From: Thelonectria olida | Lineage: Eukaryota; Ascomycota; Sordariomycetes; Hypocreales; Nectriaceae | Direction: 5' to 3' | Length of the DNA: 64,000 nt | Assembly: GCA_020736575.1 (NCBI GenBank) | Contig: JAGPYM010000010.1 | Span: forward strand, 124,001-188,000 | In this document: one piece after another, positions 45,496-56,076 of the stretch | How positions within the stretch are numbered: position 1 is the first letter of the stretch | Layout of the letters: every line of letters begins with the position of its first letter | The notes under the pieces: model-generated | Told to the model about the DNA's origin: nothing | Databases searched by the model: none | What the model saw: only the letters and a program-made list of their open reading frames with translations | Made by a program: the position numbers and the translations under genes

Positions 45496-46831
45496 ATGCC
45501 ATCCGCCGTGCCCCAATTGTATCAATACACCCATGTCCCCGAGACGAAGGAAGACCTTGATTGGGCTGATTGTGCGTACATCACTCGGCGGAGTTATTTG
45601 AAATTGAAGTTCAATCTAATTTGGCTCATGACATTCAGTGATTAACATCGATCTTTCGAAATATGGAACGCCCGAGGCAAACGCTGAGCTGGCCGAAGCT
45701 CTAATCACTGCTATTCGGACGAAAGGATTCTTCTATGTCACCAACTTTGGCATTTCACAGTCAGACGTCGACAAGCAATTCGCCCTCGGGCAAGCGTTTT
45801 ACGAACTTCCAATCGAGGAGAAGCTCAAGTTCGTACCAGATCTAGCAGCCGGCGAATATGATGGGTATAGACCAGCGGGTAGAAGGGTACTTACGGGAGG
45901 AGTACCTGAGAAGATTGAGATCTGGAACATGTCGAGTGAGTTCATGAACGGGTCAAGCTATCGCAAATGACCAACACCAAAGCAGAAAAGGATGGTCGCA
46001 TCACGCAACCCCTACCCAGCCTCCTGGAGGGCCATCGCGAGGAAATCCAACAATTTGCAAAAGTCAGTCCATGACACCCATAATGTCACAAGAGAGCTCT
46101 TCTGATTAGGCTCGAATACTAGGCCTTGCACGATAAAGTCCTCGACCCCCTGAACCATCTGATCGCCATCGCGTTAGAGCTGCCCGAGGACTTCTTCGTC
46201 AAGATGCACCAGTGGGATGCATTCGACGAATCGCACCTTCGATACATGAAATACGGCAAGTTTACGCCAAAGGAGGCACAGGCCCTCGAAGATGAGATGT
46301 GGATTCGGGGACACACCGACCTCGGCTCTTTGACCTTACTTTTCCGACAGCCAGTGGCAGGTCTTCAGATCAGAGACCAAGATACTGGGAATTGGAAGTG
46401 GGCTAAGCCTCTGGATGGAAGCTTGACGGTCAACGCCGGGGATGCGTTGAGCTTCCTAACGGGAGGATACGTCAAGTCTACTATCCATCGGGTAAGAAAC
46501 ACTGCGACCTGAATTCTTAATGGCCAGTCTGCTAATTGGTGTTTGAAAATTCTAGGTCTCACTCCCACCAAAGGACCAACGCCACGTTGACCGTCTCGGC
46601 CTGATGTACTTTGCACGACCCAGAAGCGACGCTCTCCTCAAGACGGTCGACTCGCCTGTTCTACGACGCGCCGGCTCCAAGAACGAGTTCGAAGCTGGGG
46701 GACACGCGATTCCAAATATGGGCGACTTTACAAAGATCAAGCAGTCTTGGAACGCGCAGAAAGGGCGAAGCTATTTAGAAACCGAGGGTGAAGAAATTCT
46801 TCCTGGCTTTACGGGAAAGCGATTTGACTAA
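45496..46831 (+). CDS. 2-oxoglutarate/Fe(II)-dependent oxygenase (isopenicillin-N-synthase-like)
   Basis: Five exons, 45496-45571, 45639-45935, 45986-46062, 46123-46491 and 46556-46831, encode 364 residues, the normal length of this family. The DIOX_N part reads NIDLSKYG, then AIRTKGFFYVTNFGIS and PIEEKLKF. In the catalytic jelly roll, the facial triad is H214 and D216 (RGHTDLGSLTLL) with distal H272 (KSTIHR). The 2-oxoglutarate-binding Arg is in YFARPRSD. Other marks are GLQIRDQDTGNW and TVNAGDALSFLTGGY. The enzyme oxidises an unknown small molecule. Fungal members serve in secondary metabolism or detoxification. A LaeA-like methyltransferase lies 1.1 kb downstream, but there is no other biosynthetic gene. 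Confidence 0.92.
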
Positions 46832-47093
46832 AACATGTTATAAGTGTGCGGCCTCGAGGGAGGGATACGGCATATTCACAAGAAAGCGACAGTGTTTAGA
46901 TATTACGAGAATTGAGCTCTAAATCAACATACGTATGTCATGGAATGTTGAGAGAAGGGTCACACGCATCGCCGTGGATGGTCTCACCAGACAGCGTCCA
47001 GGTGACTCTTGCGGGTCTTGGCTGGTGTGAACCTGGCACACACGGTATCTGCCCGAGCAGTTTCAGTGGACTGCAATAAGGGTCCAGTCTAAA

Positions 47094-47410
47094 TTAAATA
47101 TCTCGGCGCGATGCCACGGTCCGAATAAAGGACGTTAGCCTCCTGTCACCTGAGCACTTCCAAATGGTCTTTGAGTCGCCGTACCCGAGAAGAAACTCGT
47201 GATACATGATAGGTTGGGCGACATTTCGCAGTCGTCTCGAGACAAGACACAGCTGGAAGAGTGTATGGCGCAGGCCCAGGTATGATGACTTGTGAGCTCC
47301 ATCCAATAGGGATCTTTGAATGCGCCCTGGCAGTGCGAACAGAAACAGCCAAAGACATGTTGCAGGAGCTCGGTGGAGAGGTTGCCGAGCTCCCAGAAAA
47401 ATCCGTCGGC
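47094..47410 (-). pseudogene. F-box gene fragment with a frameshift
   Basis: The minus strand reads ELGNLSTELLQHVFGCFCSH in one frame as far as PYWM. From about 47293-47310 the similarity continues in another frame with LRHTLFQLCLVSRRLRNVAQ, then PIMYHEFLLGY and RRLTSFIRTVASRRD. Together these correspond to the F-box and the first helix pairs of the intact protein at 54348-55854 (NLPLEILHLICSQFCAHCYD, then LCRTSRLFRTIAQPLLYH). A stop lies just upstream (47411-47413) with no ATG, and nothing follows after 47094. It is therefore a broken 5' fragment, not a gene. Confidence 0.6.
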
Positions 47411-47931
47411 CTAATAAATAGTAACAGTCGGCCAGCCTTAGGCTCATGGCATAGCCTGAGCCCCCTTCGGCCTCCAGCCCCTAACATATTCTCTGGTGTC
47501 ACGGTCCGTCGGGTGCATAAGCCCACCCTGGACAAGGCGGTCTAGAACGGCAGAAACCCCCCATACCTCAATTAGTGCAAGTCCGGCACAACCAATTAGC
47601 ATGGATTATACTGAACAAAGGGTAGCTGTCAGACAGGACGTGTATTCAGTCCATTGATCCAAATCAGTGTATTCCTGTTGTGTCCTTGTTCCGGGTCTGC
47701 CCCTGAATGATCCGCTGTGTCTATACGCAATCTTAAGACCCGTGACCCGCACGGAACACCCCAGCATATGCCTTCTGTTCAATAGCAACCAACTTTACAG
47801 GGGTCAAGCGTGGGGGGCGGGAGCTACGGCCCGTCCCTCAGCCTCGGGTCAGGTCATCATATCCCTCAAGGACCTACTGTATTCATACTCCCTCATCGTC
47901 AATCCTTTTCCATCCACGACACGGCACCGTC
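47411..47931. other. Intergenic, no gene supported
   Basis: About 520 bp between the F-box relic and the methyltransferase start. The final part is a CT-rich leader. No coding signal. Confidence 0.5.
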
Positions 47932-49416
47932 ATGAGCAGCCCCAAATCCCCAGCCTCCAGTCCCAGGTCAGCTGGCGCCGCGGCGATATCAGCTCCTATT
48001 ATAGCAGTAAGTTTGGCACGCCCTTCTGGCGCCCCGCTAACTTTACGTGATCGCAGGATCCCCAGTTCGAGAATGGAGGCGACCATGACGACGCAACCTC
48101 AGAACTCAGGTAGCCTGCTCCCACGGCCTTCGTCTTCGACCGCGCTGAGCGTGTGCTGACATGCTACAGCGAGGAAACCGAGTCGACAGCTTCCCTGGCC
48201 GACAGCATCCGAGACTTCCGCACTATCCACGGCCGTACCTACGGGAATTCCAAGACTACAGAATACTGGTGGGACACCACCCGCTGGCTTGCTATTTATC
48301 TATCCGGCCAGTGGAACTGACGTTCCGAGCAGGGCCCCCAACGACGATCGACAGAATGAAGGTCTGGACATAACGTGAGTTCCAGCGATACTCCCTTTGT
48401 CCAGTAGCTCGCGATCTGCTTTTCAACATTTCCCGCTCAACCAACTTTACAGGCACCACTATATACTCCTCTACTTCGATAATCAACTCTTCCAAGCGCC
48501 AATTGGCGATCACCCACAGGTCCGTCGCTGCTTGCTCCCTTTCCTGCCCTTCGCACCAACTTCGTGAACCTAACATGGCGTTTCCTCCAACAGAGAGTGC
48601 TGGACGTGGGAACTGGCACTGGTATATGGGCATTGTGAGCTTACTGGTAGGGTCCCCTCTGGTATTCGTTACACGCTGACCACCCCGTCCACCAGAGACT
48701 TCGCCGACCAGTACCCCTCGGCCCAAGTAATCGGCACCGACATCTCCCCCATCCAGCCGCCATGGGTTCCTCCCAACTGCGAGTTCCAAATAGACGACGC
48801 TCAGCTCGAGTGGACCTGGCCCGCCGACCACTTCGACTACATCCACATCCGCGACCTCTACGGTAGCATAGACGATTGGTCTGCCCTCTACAAGAAGACT
48901 TACCACCACCTCAAGCCCGGTGGCTGGTTCGAGGACCTCGAGCTTGATATTCGCGCTCACTCCGACGTTATCACGGACCCGGAGCACATCTTCAACCGTT
49001 GGAACCGTGTCTTCCAGGAGGCTGGCGAGAAGATGGGCAAGACTTTTAAAATCGCGATTGGCTCGCGCATGCGGGACCTCATTGACGACGCGGGCTTCGT
49101 CGACGTTACTGAGCGGAAATTCCGCCTTCCCATGAGCGCCTGGGGGCTCGATCCCAAGTTGAAGGAGATTGGTCAGTTTGTGCAGATGTTCGTCGACGGC
49201 GGTCTGGAGGGGTTTGGGCTATACCTCTTGACGCAGGTTATGGGTTGGAGATACGAGGAGTGCCAGGTCTTTATTGCCGAAATGAGGCAGGCTCTGAGGA
49301 ATAAAAAAAACCAACCTTACTACGAGGTGTAAGTTCCTCATGTTAACTTGTCTGCTCATGCTTACTAACTTGGGAACAGGACCTTGGTGTATGGGCGAAA
49401 ACCCGACGCCGCATAA
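47932..49416 (+). CDS. LaeA-like class I SAM-dependent methyltransferase
   Basis: Eight exons, 47932-48006, 48057-48109, 48170-48268, 48333-48374, 48453-48519, 48594-48634, 48696-49328 and 49380-49416, encode 348 residues. Signs are DFRTIHGRTYGNSKTTEYW, NDDRQNEGLDITHHYILLYF, SAM motif I VLDVGTGTGIWA (residues 114-125), [32 protein letters not shown] and LKPGGWFEDLELDI. The final short exon adds TLVYGRKPDAA. It shares four intron positions and phases with the methyltransferase at 7807-9294 (after EYW, after LDI, before motif I and inside WA[IL]) but lacks two introns of that gene. The two are old paralogues rather than a recent copy. Substrate unknown. Confidence 0.9.
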
Positions 49417-49497
49417 ACGGCCAACCGGGACAATGTCTGCCCGTGAGCAGTATCAGCGGTTTCTAAATGTCGATGACTACGAGATACCGGAGATAGC

Positions 49498-49710
49498 CTA
49501 TATACTTAGCAACGTCTTGTCCGCCTGCTGAATGCTGTTGCAGACCCATATCAGCAGCAGCTGGAGGACGGTCTTCCAGATGAGCTTGCGGTAGTAGGCG
49601 TCTGAGTACTCCGCAGCCACGTCAACGATGCCCTCCCAGATGTTGTCTGCCGAGCCACGGTTCTTCATCTCCATATCGAAGTGCTTGCTGTCATCTGCCT
49701 TGGTCGCCAT
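49498..49710 (-). pseudogene. Truncated N terminus of an MFS (allantoate-permease-like) transporter
   Basis: From ATG 49710 the minus strand encodes 70 residues. A hydrophilic head (MATKADDSKHFDMEMKNRGS) leads into YYRKLIWKTVLQLLLIWVCN and QQADKTLLS, which resembles the start of TM1 in Dal5/allantoate-type MFS carriers (charged RKI, hydrophobic helix, then [LD]DKTxL). The frame then stops, and the methyltransferase 3' end lies immediately beyond. The rest of the transporter is absent. Codon choice is GC-rich, like real genes. It may be a fragment left by a rearrangement, or a small orphan gene. Confidence 0.45.
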
Positions 49711-51095
49711 GTTTGTGTTAGTGGATGATCGATTAAGCCCCAGATCGATCTAAAGCAATGGCCCACCTTGACAAGAGAAGTTTAATGAGAATCGCGGGGT
49801 CGATAGCGAGTTGGGTAAGGGCTGTTGATTACTAGTTGGCTTCATAATGTTAACGGTACAGATTACAAGATGTGGAATAAGGCGTAAGCAGCGAAGATAG
49901 GAAGCTCTAGGGTATCGAGCCCATTTATGTGTGTTGTTCCATTTTCTGTAATCGGTTAATGGAGTATCTACGCACCTCCTCAGTAAGGAGAACTCGACGC
50001 CGCGCATATAACATCCAGGCAACCACCCCGCACACGTCCCGAGGTGAAACGATCTAATAGGGATCGTCATGACGGTTGCACTGTACGGACACCTGTGCGA
50101 ATGAATAGGCACCAGCCTACCCGTACCGAATACCAAGTACCAAGTACGGAATAGGTATCATAGGAACTACATAGGTAATTAACCGTGAGTTGAGGAATTC
50201 TACCGTGTAAGTTGAGTCGTAATGACAAAATCAGGAGCTTTTCCACAAGCATCCGCCTTGCCCAAACTTAAACGCTGGCTCCCGTCCATCACCCGTCGTC
50301 CCGCACGTGGACCGGGCCGCTCGCTTGTCTAACGACAAAGGGAGGTAAATTTACACAGTGTGCAGGTAGTTGCCCAACGGGGAGGTGCTGCAAAACGTTT
50401 CAGTACGTAATCTGTACATTGGCAAAGTTAGTTGACAATATTAATACCTGAGATGCCTTCAATAGAAGAACTCTCGAGGCATACGCGCTTCTTTTTTAAT
50501 ATGCCCCCTGCGGCACAAGGTCTTTTTACTATTTCTCCCTAGGATCCAGCATAGAGCTTCCTAATTGACAGCTCTGTGGCTGGCTTGCCGCAACTGCAGA
50601 TAAGGATCGGATCAAGAAAAGAGATAAACCAAATGATCGAAAGGTAACGAATCAGAATCTTCAAAATAAATCATAAAACCAGGGCAAAAACTTGATAAAA
50701 ACTCTGAAGAAGGCATGATTCCTGTCCTTGGAGGTTTTGGCTCCCTTTTTAAGTCCGTATGACTGGATTCGGCAAGAAGCTCAGACCACATGATCCTTAT
50801 CAACCTCCAATAAAAATCCTCCGTTCTTATCGCTGCACATTCCACCAATCGCCCGCTATCACTACCACAATATCCAAAACCCCGTAATTATCTATCTAGA
50901 CCTATTTTAGAGAAAGCTCCCCTCCGGTCAAATGCACCCCGCAAGCCAGTGTGACATCTGGAGAAGACATTCCTTGTCACCTGCATGGAGAGTTGATATC
51001 AGCTGAAACGTGTCGCTCGGTATCACAAGGTCGACGCGGGCACCTCCGACTCATTTCTAATAAACCACCCTTGATTCAAGCCTCATGAGCATTCC
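49711..51095. other. Intergenic, no gene supported
   Basis: About 1.4 kb, partly AT-rich. A 78-codon minus-strand frame at 50612-50848 has no motif. The 3' end is the ferric-reductase leader. Confidence 0.5.
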
Positions 51096-52988
51096 ATGGA
51101 CCATGCACAATTTTGGCCCGTTCTAACTTCTGGTATAGCAATCTTGAGGATGATCCCGCTCGTTGAGAACGGCCTCAAGCCGATTAAACCAAGACAGCTC
51201 GACAATGAATGGATCTTGAAGGTATACGCCACTGCACTCTTGGGTCTCATATTAGTTTTCAGTTTCTTCCATTGGGCACGTTTTGTTGCTGTTAGGTACC
51301 GATGGTCCTCATCGCACGCTTTGAGACAGTTACGAGGTTTTCAAATTGCCCTGGTACTTATCCGGTTAGAAATGCAATCGTTACCAACTCTGATGACAAC
51401 TGACTTAATTGTTTCGAAGCGCATGTAGAAGCTACGCAGTCCGGAAAGCCCCTGGCTTGCCCTCCTTTGGGCACGTCGTCTTGGTTGCGGCATATTTGAT
51501 GTTGAACATTGCGCTGTGCGTCACCAACGTCACTATGGCTAAGATGAGCAACCCGGCGGCTAGATTTGGCTGGTACGTCCCCTTGATAGTTCTAGTGCCT
51601 CCTTGGAGATGTTGACTGAAGTTAGGATGACTGCTGCCAACATCACACTCGCTGTTTTCTTGGGTCTGAGGAATAGTCCTCTAGGAATCCTAACATCGCA
51701 CACGTACAATCGCCTCAACGTCCTCCATCGAGTCGTCGGATATACAGCCATCGCGCAGATGATTCTGCATGCCATCTTTTACATGATGCGCTTTGGTAGC
51801 AAGCATCGCTGGGATGTCTTCTTGAACCGCCCCAACCTTGAGGGTTCCATATCCGGTGTAGGGATGCTAGTTCTGCTTTTCGGTCTGCTCAGACATCGAG
51901 GCTATGAGGCCTTCGTAATTAGTCACATCATGGGCTCTTTTATCACTATCCTCTTCGCAGGGCTTCATCGGCCAGTATGGCGGCACAAGATCCCAATCAT
52001 CATGATGGTTGCTGCCGGGCTGTGGATCTTTGACCGCCTCGTCAGAGCAGTCACCCTGTTTTCGAACCTATACAAAACCAAGGCGGCCCTATACCCACTA
52101 CCAAAGGGTGGCATCAGGCTGGTTGTGAGAGCGCAACTGAAGAAGTTCAAACCAGGAACACATGCGTCTGTTTGGATTCCTGGGATCCGAGCCATGCAGA
52201 CCCATCCATTTACGGTAGTATCGAGCACAGCTTCGGGACTCGAAATGGTGATTAAGTCTCACCGAGGCTTCACTAAGGATATCTATAACTACGCCACATT
52301 GAGTCCGGGTTCGCCTATTAGCGCGTCTGTCGAAGGGCCATATGGTTCGCTCCCGAATCTGGAACACTTTGACAGAATCGTTCTGATAGCTGGTGGGAGC
52401 GGAGGTGCATTCACCTTTGGGTTGGCAAATACTCTACTTTCAAACCTCGAACCAGGTTCGCCACGACTCGTGGATTTCTTTTGGTCCGTCAGAAGCAAAG
52501 AGAACTTGACTTGGTTCGCCAGGTCCCTTGATGACTTGAGCAGCTATCCATCCAACATCAGAGTGGCTTTGCACGTTACTGAGCTGCCGAACATCACGAC
52601 GCCGTATCGAGATTATTCTCCTGGAAGCAGCACGCCAGCACTAATAGCCGCTGGGGACTTTCTGCCACAAATCGGTCAGGGTGGGACTGTCGAATCTCTA
52701 CATAGACTCGTTCTGGATTCTAGCCTCGCTTGGCAAAGAAACACTCCTTTGCGCAGCGAGGAATTCGACTCGATACATCTGGATGCCAAGTTCAACATCA
52801 AATATGAGAGATTACGGGTGAGGGAAGCCGTATACGATGTGGTTCAATCTATGGGCATCAACCAGCGGGTGTTGATTGCTGCCTGTGGACCACAGTCAAT
52901 GATGAATGACGTGATGGCAGCTGCCGGGAAATGCATATCCTCTGATGGACCAAGTGTAGAGGTACACTGCGAGAACTTTGAATGGTAA
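51096..52988 (+). CDS. Ferric reductase-like transmembrane flavocytochrome (FRE family)
   Basis: Three exons, 51096-51364, 51420-51572 and 51626-52988, encode 594 residues. The N-terminal half has about six or seven membrane segments, with histidines placed for bis-heme binding (TYNRLNVLHRVVGY, ILHAIFYM, ISHIMGSF, GLHRPVW). The C-terminal half is cytosolic: a FAD-binding barrel with THASVWIPG and HPFTVVSS, then the NAD(P)-binding domain with GGSGGAFTFGL and a terminal CGPQSMMNDVM. Such enzymes reduce Fe(III) or Cu(II) at the cell surface using cytosolic NADPH. It would cooperate with fet3-ftr1, but it lies 30 kb away and its promoter shows no exact ATCWGATAA site. No clear signal peptide is visible before the first helix, as in many fungal relatives. 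Confidence 0.9.
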
Positions 52989-54347
52989 AGAAATAGGTTA
53001 GGTATTTAGTTGAATATTACATGTGGTAAGAGAACGGAGGGCGTTTTCCGTTGCAAGTCGGCATTTTGACTTTGGATATACCTTATAGATCTATATTTTA
53101 AAATTCTCCTTTGAGACCTCGTATGCAAAGATATGCTTAGCGTACCTTACCCGGATGATTACCTGTCTTCGTACAAGCCGTCAACGTTTAGTTGCGATGT
53201 CTACGAGGAACTCGAGAACAGGTCTCTCTCCTCGTGTGCCGGGAATATTTCATAGAGCGTTGTAAGGTTTGTATGCAATAAGGATATACAACTACTTCAA
53301 GGACTAAGTTCTGCACGGGGCGAGATGGAAAGATATTCAACATGATCTGGAATGAGTGCCTGGGCCGGCGCTTCGTCTACGTCAGTAGAGACTCAAATTT
53401 GAGGAAGAGTGGACTCTTATAAGGAAAGGACTACAGGTTTATCGACCAAAGAATTTCGAAGGCTAAGAACTATGATAGACTGCGCGTGGGATGACGAGAA
53501 ACATGGTATGATTCGAATCGGCACCAGCCACAGGAGAGGGCAAGCTGGGTCTATGCCAACCTAAGGCAGTGTTGTGGTGCCACTGTAGGCTAAGGATTGG
53601 GGTTCAAGTTTGATGCATGTCTCTGGGGAACGCATCTGTACCCCGCGGTACTCTGGCTCCGCGGATTACGTATGCAGTATACCATCGTATCTTCCGAGTA
53701 GAGATGCTCGTTTCGATGCCGCGCCTTTAGGAACTCATGATGCTCACAGCGCCAATCAACAGAAGGACAAGCTTACTCACCATCAGCCTAATGTATGGAT
53801 ATTTCTATAGCTTGGAGTACAGCGAACTAGGATTGGGGCTCTTCGGTGCTCTGGTCGTCTCGTTGGCCAGAGATCGAGGAGGTGGGAAGATGGGGCGGGG
53901 TTGCGGACAAGGAAGATACCTGAAGCTCAGTAGTCACTTTCAGGGGCAACAGAGCAAACAATAAATTCTACTTGTGGAGTTGTGTCGTTTGTTTTCACAT
54001 GGCGATCCCGAGCTAGTGAGGCACAAAGTAGCGGGAGGTGGTGAAGCTGTTGATTTTCGGCTCAGAAGTGCCCAGTAAGGCAATCTATAAATTAAATCTC
54101 TGTTATAGAATTTCATAAATGCATGTGAACTCGCAGAAGCCTTGACATTTCTCAACGTCTTGCATGTCAACACGTGACTGTCATGTCAGTACTGCGTGTT
54201 CCCGGCCTCAAAATCCACGACATTACCGAATACCGAGCTCTCTCCCTTCATCACCTCATTGTCTCAATTAAACTCGAACTTCTCTTCTTCTTCTTTGATC
54301 CTGAATAAAACTGCTAGCTCGCTGTTCTATGCTCTCCCACGATCAAC
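52989..54347. other. Intergenic, no gene supported
   Basis: About 1.36 kb between the reductase and the F-box gene. Only short frames without motifs are present. The last 150 bases are a TC-rich leader. Confidence 0.5.
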
Positions 54348-55854
54348 ATGGCCGAAACTGCAGAATGCCATAACCTTCCCCTTGAAATCTTGCACCTCAT
54401 CTGCTCGCAGTTCTGTGCGCATTGCTACGATGAACGTCTCTCAGTAAAGTTTTCCATGGGGTCTGACGCAAAACGGACGCTAGTTGCTCTATGCCGCACA
54501 TCGAGACTCTTTAGAACTATTGCGCAGCCGTTGCTGTATCATCGCATTCCTCGATGGTACCGATGGCTTCCTCTAATTCGTGCTCTCCAAGGACGCCCTG
54601 ACCTCGCGGCTGGTGTAAGACAACTCAATCAGCTAAGATACGACACGGGGCCCTGGAACGATGGCGCAGAGTTCGAAGAAGTTAAGGTGATCGCGAGGGG
54701 GCTGCTCTTGGAACGTCCAGAAGACCCGGGCTTCGAGTTGGTAGATCAAGAAGATATCAGCCTTCACAATTTCTGCTTGGAGATTTTGTTGGCATCGTTC
54801 CCGAGCCTCCAGACGCTTCACATGCTCCTTGATGCTGAAGGCCATTATACAGAGACTGGCCTCCCGCATCTTGCCTTCCGGTACCGAACGCTGGATATTG
54901 TCGGCTTGCCAGAGCTACGCCATCTGAAGATTAACACGGAATGCGTCTGGGGATACGATTTTGACAACCCGGGGGTCTTGGAGCTGCTTCGCGCAGCACC
55001 AAACTTGGAACAGTTGGTCATTTGCCGCACGAGAGGGCTTTTCAACGAATGGTCTGCCGTGGCTCCGATGCTTCCGCCACTGCCTTTACTCCGGGCTTTG
55101 GAATTCTACAACTCTGTCTTCGAAAACGAGGTTGGGCACTTTAACATGCTTCAGCAAATGGTCAGGAACAGCCCGAGGCTAGAACACTTCCGCATGCACT
55201 CCCAGGGTGCCTATTTGGGGGAACACGTGGGAATGTGAGTCTCCTGCTCACAATGAGCTTTGGTGGCAAACGTTCTCCTTTAGTCCTTTCGTTAACAAAT
55301 CTTGTAGGTGGTTACCAGCTACACAAATGCTAGAAGCTTTGTGGCCACAACGACATGTGCTCAAGTTTCTCGACATCAACTTGACCAATCATTCGTTGGA
55401 CACGTCTACCAGACACAGAGAGTTCTTCGTGGACGGGAGTATCATTGCCGAGTTCACGGCCCTGGAAACGCTGAAGCTGGACGAGACGCTGGTCTGTCGC
55501 CATCGCGAAATCCGTTCAAGCTCGGCAGCGTCGTGCCTGACGCGAATCATTCCACGAAGACTTAAGAGACTAGTGGTCAGGCTCTATGAGGAATCAGGCA
55601 TGTGGAATGATCTTGTCGAGCTGGGAATTCAGGTGGCCGCGGGTGCATTTCCTCGCCTCGAGAAAGTCCATGTGAGCACGATGCGACGAACTCGGGCTCG
55701 CATGACGTCGAAAGAATTCGTCATGGAGATAGCTCAAAATAAGAAAAAGGTGGAGGAGAGCTTTGCAACCAGTGATGTTTCCTTGGTGTTTCACGGGCGA
55801 TCTGGCGTCCTGGTTGCGGACGAGGAGGAACCGTATGCGCGAGGAGTGTTTTAA
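54348..55854 (+). CDS. F-box protein with leucine-rich C-terminal part
   Basis: Two exons, 54348-55234 and 55308-55854, encode 477 residues. The F-box is at the N terminus (about residues 8-60): NLPLEILHLICSQFCAHCYD, then LVALCRTSRLFRTIAQPLLYHRIP. The rest is made of degenerate leucine-rich units (LPELRHLKINTECVWGYD, LLRAAPNLEQLVICRTRGLF, LETLKLDETLVC, FPRLEKVHVSTM). The F-box would bind Skp1 in an SCF ubiquitin ligase, and the leucine-rich part would select the target. Such proteins form large families in filamentous fungi, with unknown substrates. A broken relative lies at 47094-47410. The start is fixed by MAETAECHNLP just before the F-box. Confidence 0.87.
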
Positions 55855-56076
55855 GCAGGTACCCAAATAAGAACCTTATGATGATGACAGGCGAAGGCGA
55901 TTGCAAGACTATTTTATTCCATCTTCTTCGTTTTTCCATGAACATTTGACGGTCTCCAAGTCCTGTTCATATCGCATTTTGGAGGCTCGGCGGTTTGTCA
56001 AATTCTAACTTACGTGTAGATTGTCATCATTTCTCATTAAGTACTAAAAATTATTGACCAGTCTCAAAGAATAGCC

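Noticed and set aside
46063..46122. Earlier 3' splice site (near 46110) for the oxygenase intron
   Set aside because: It leads to a stop within a few codons, whereas the site at 46122 keeps the catalytic frame.
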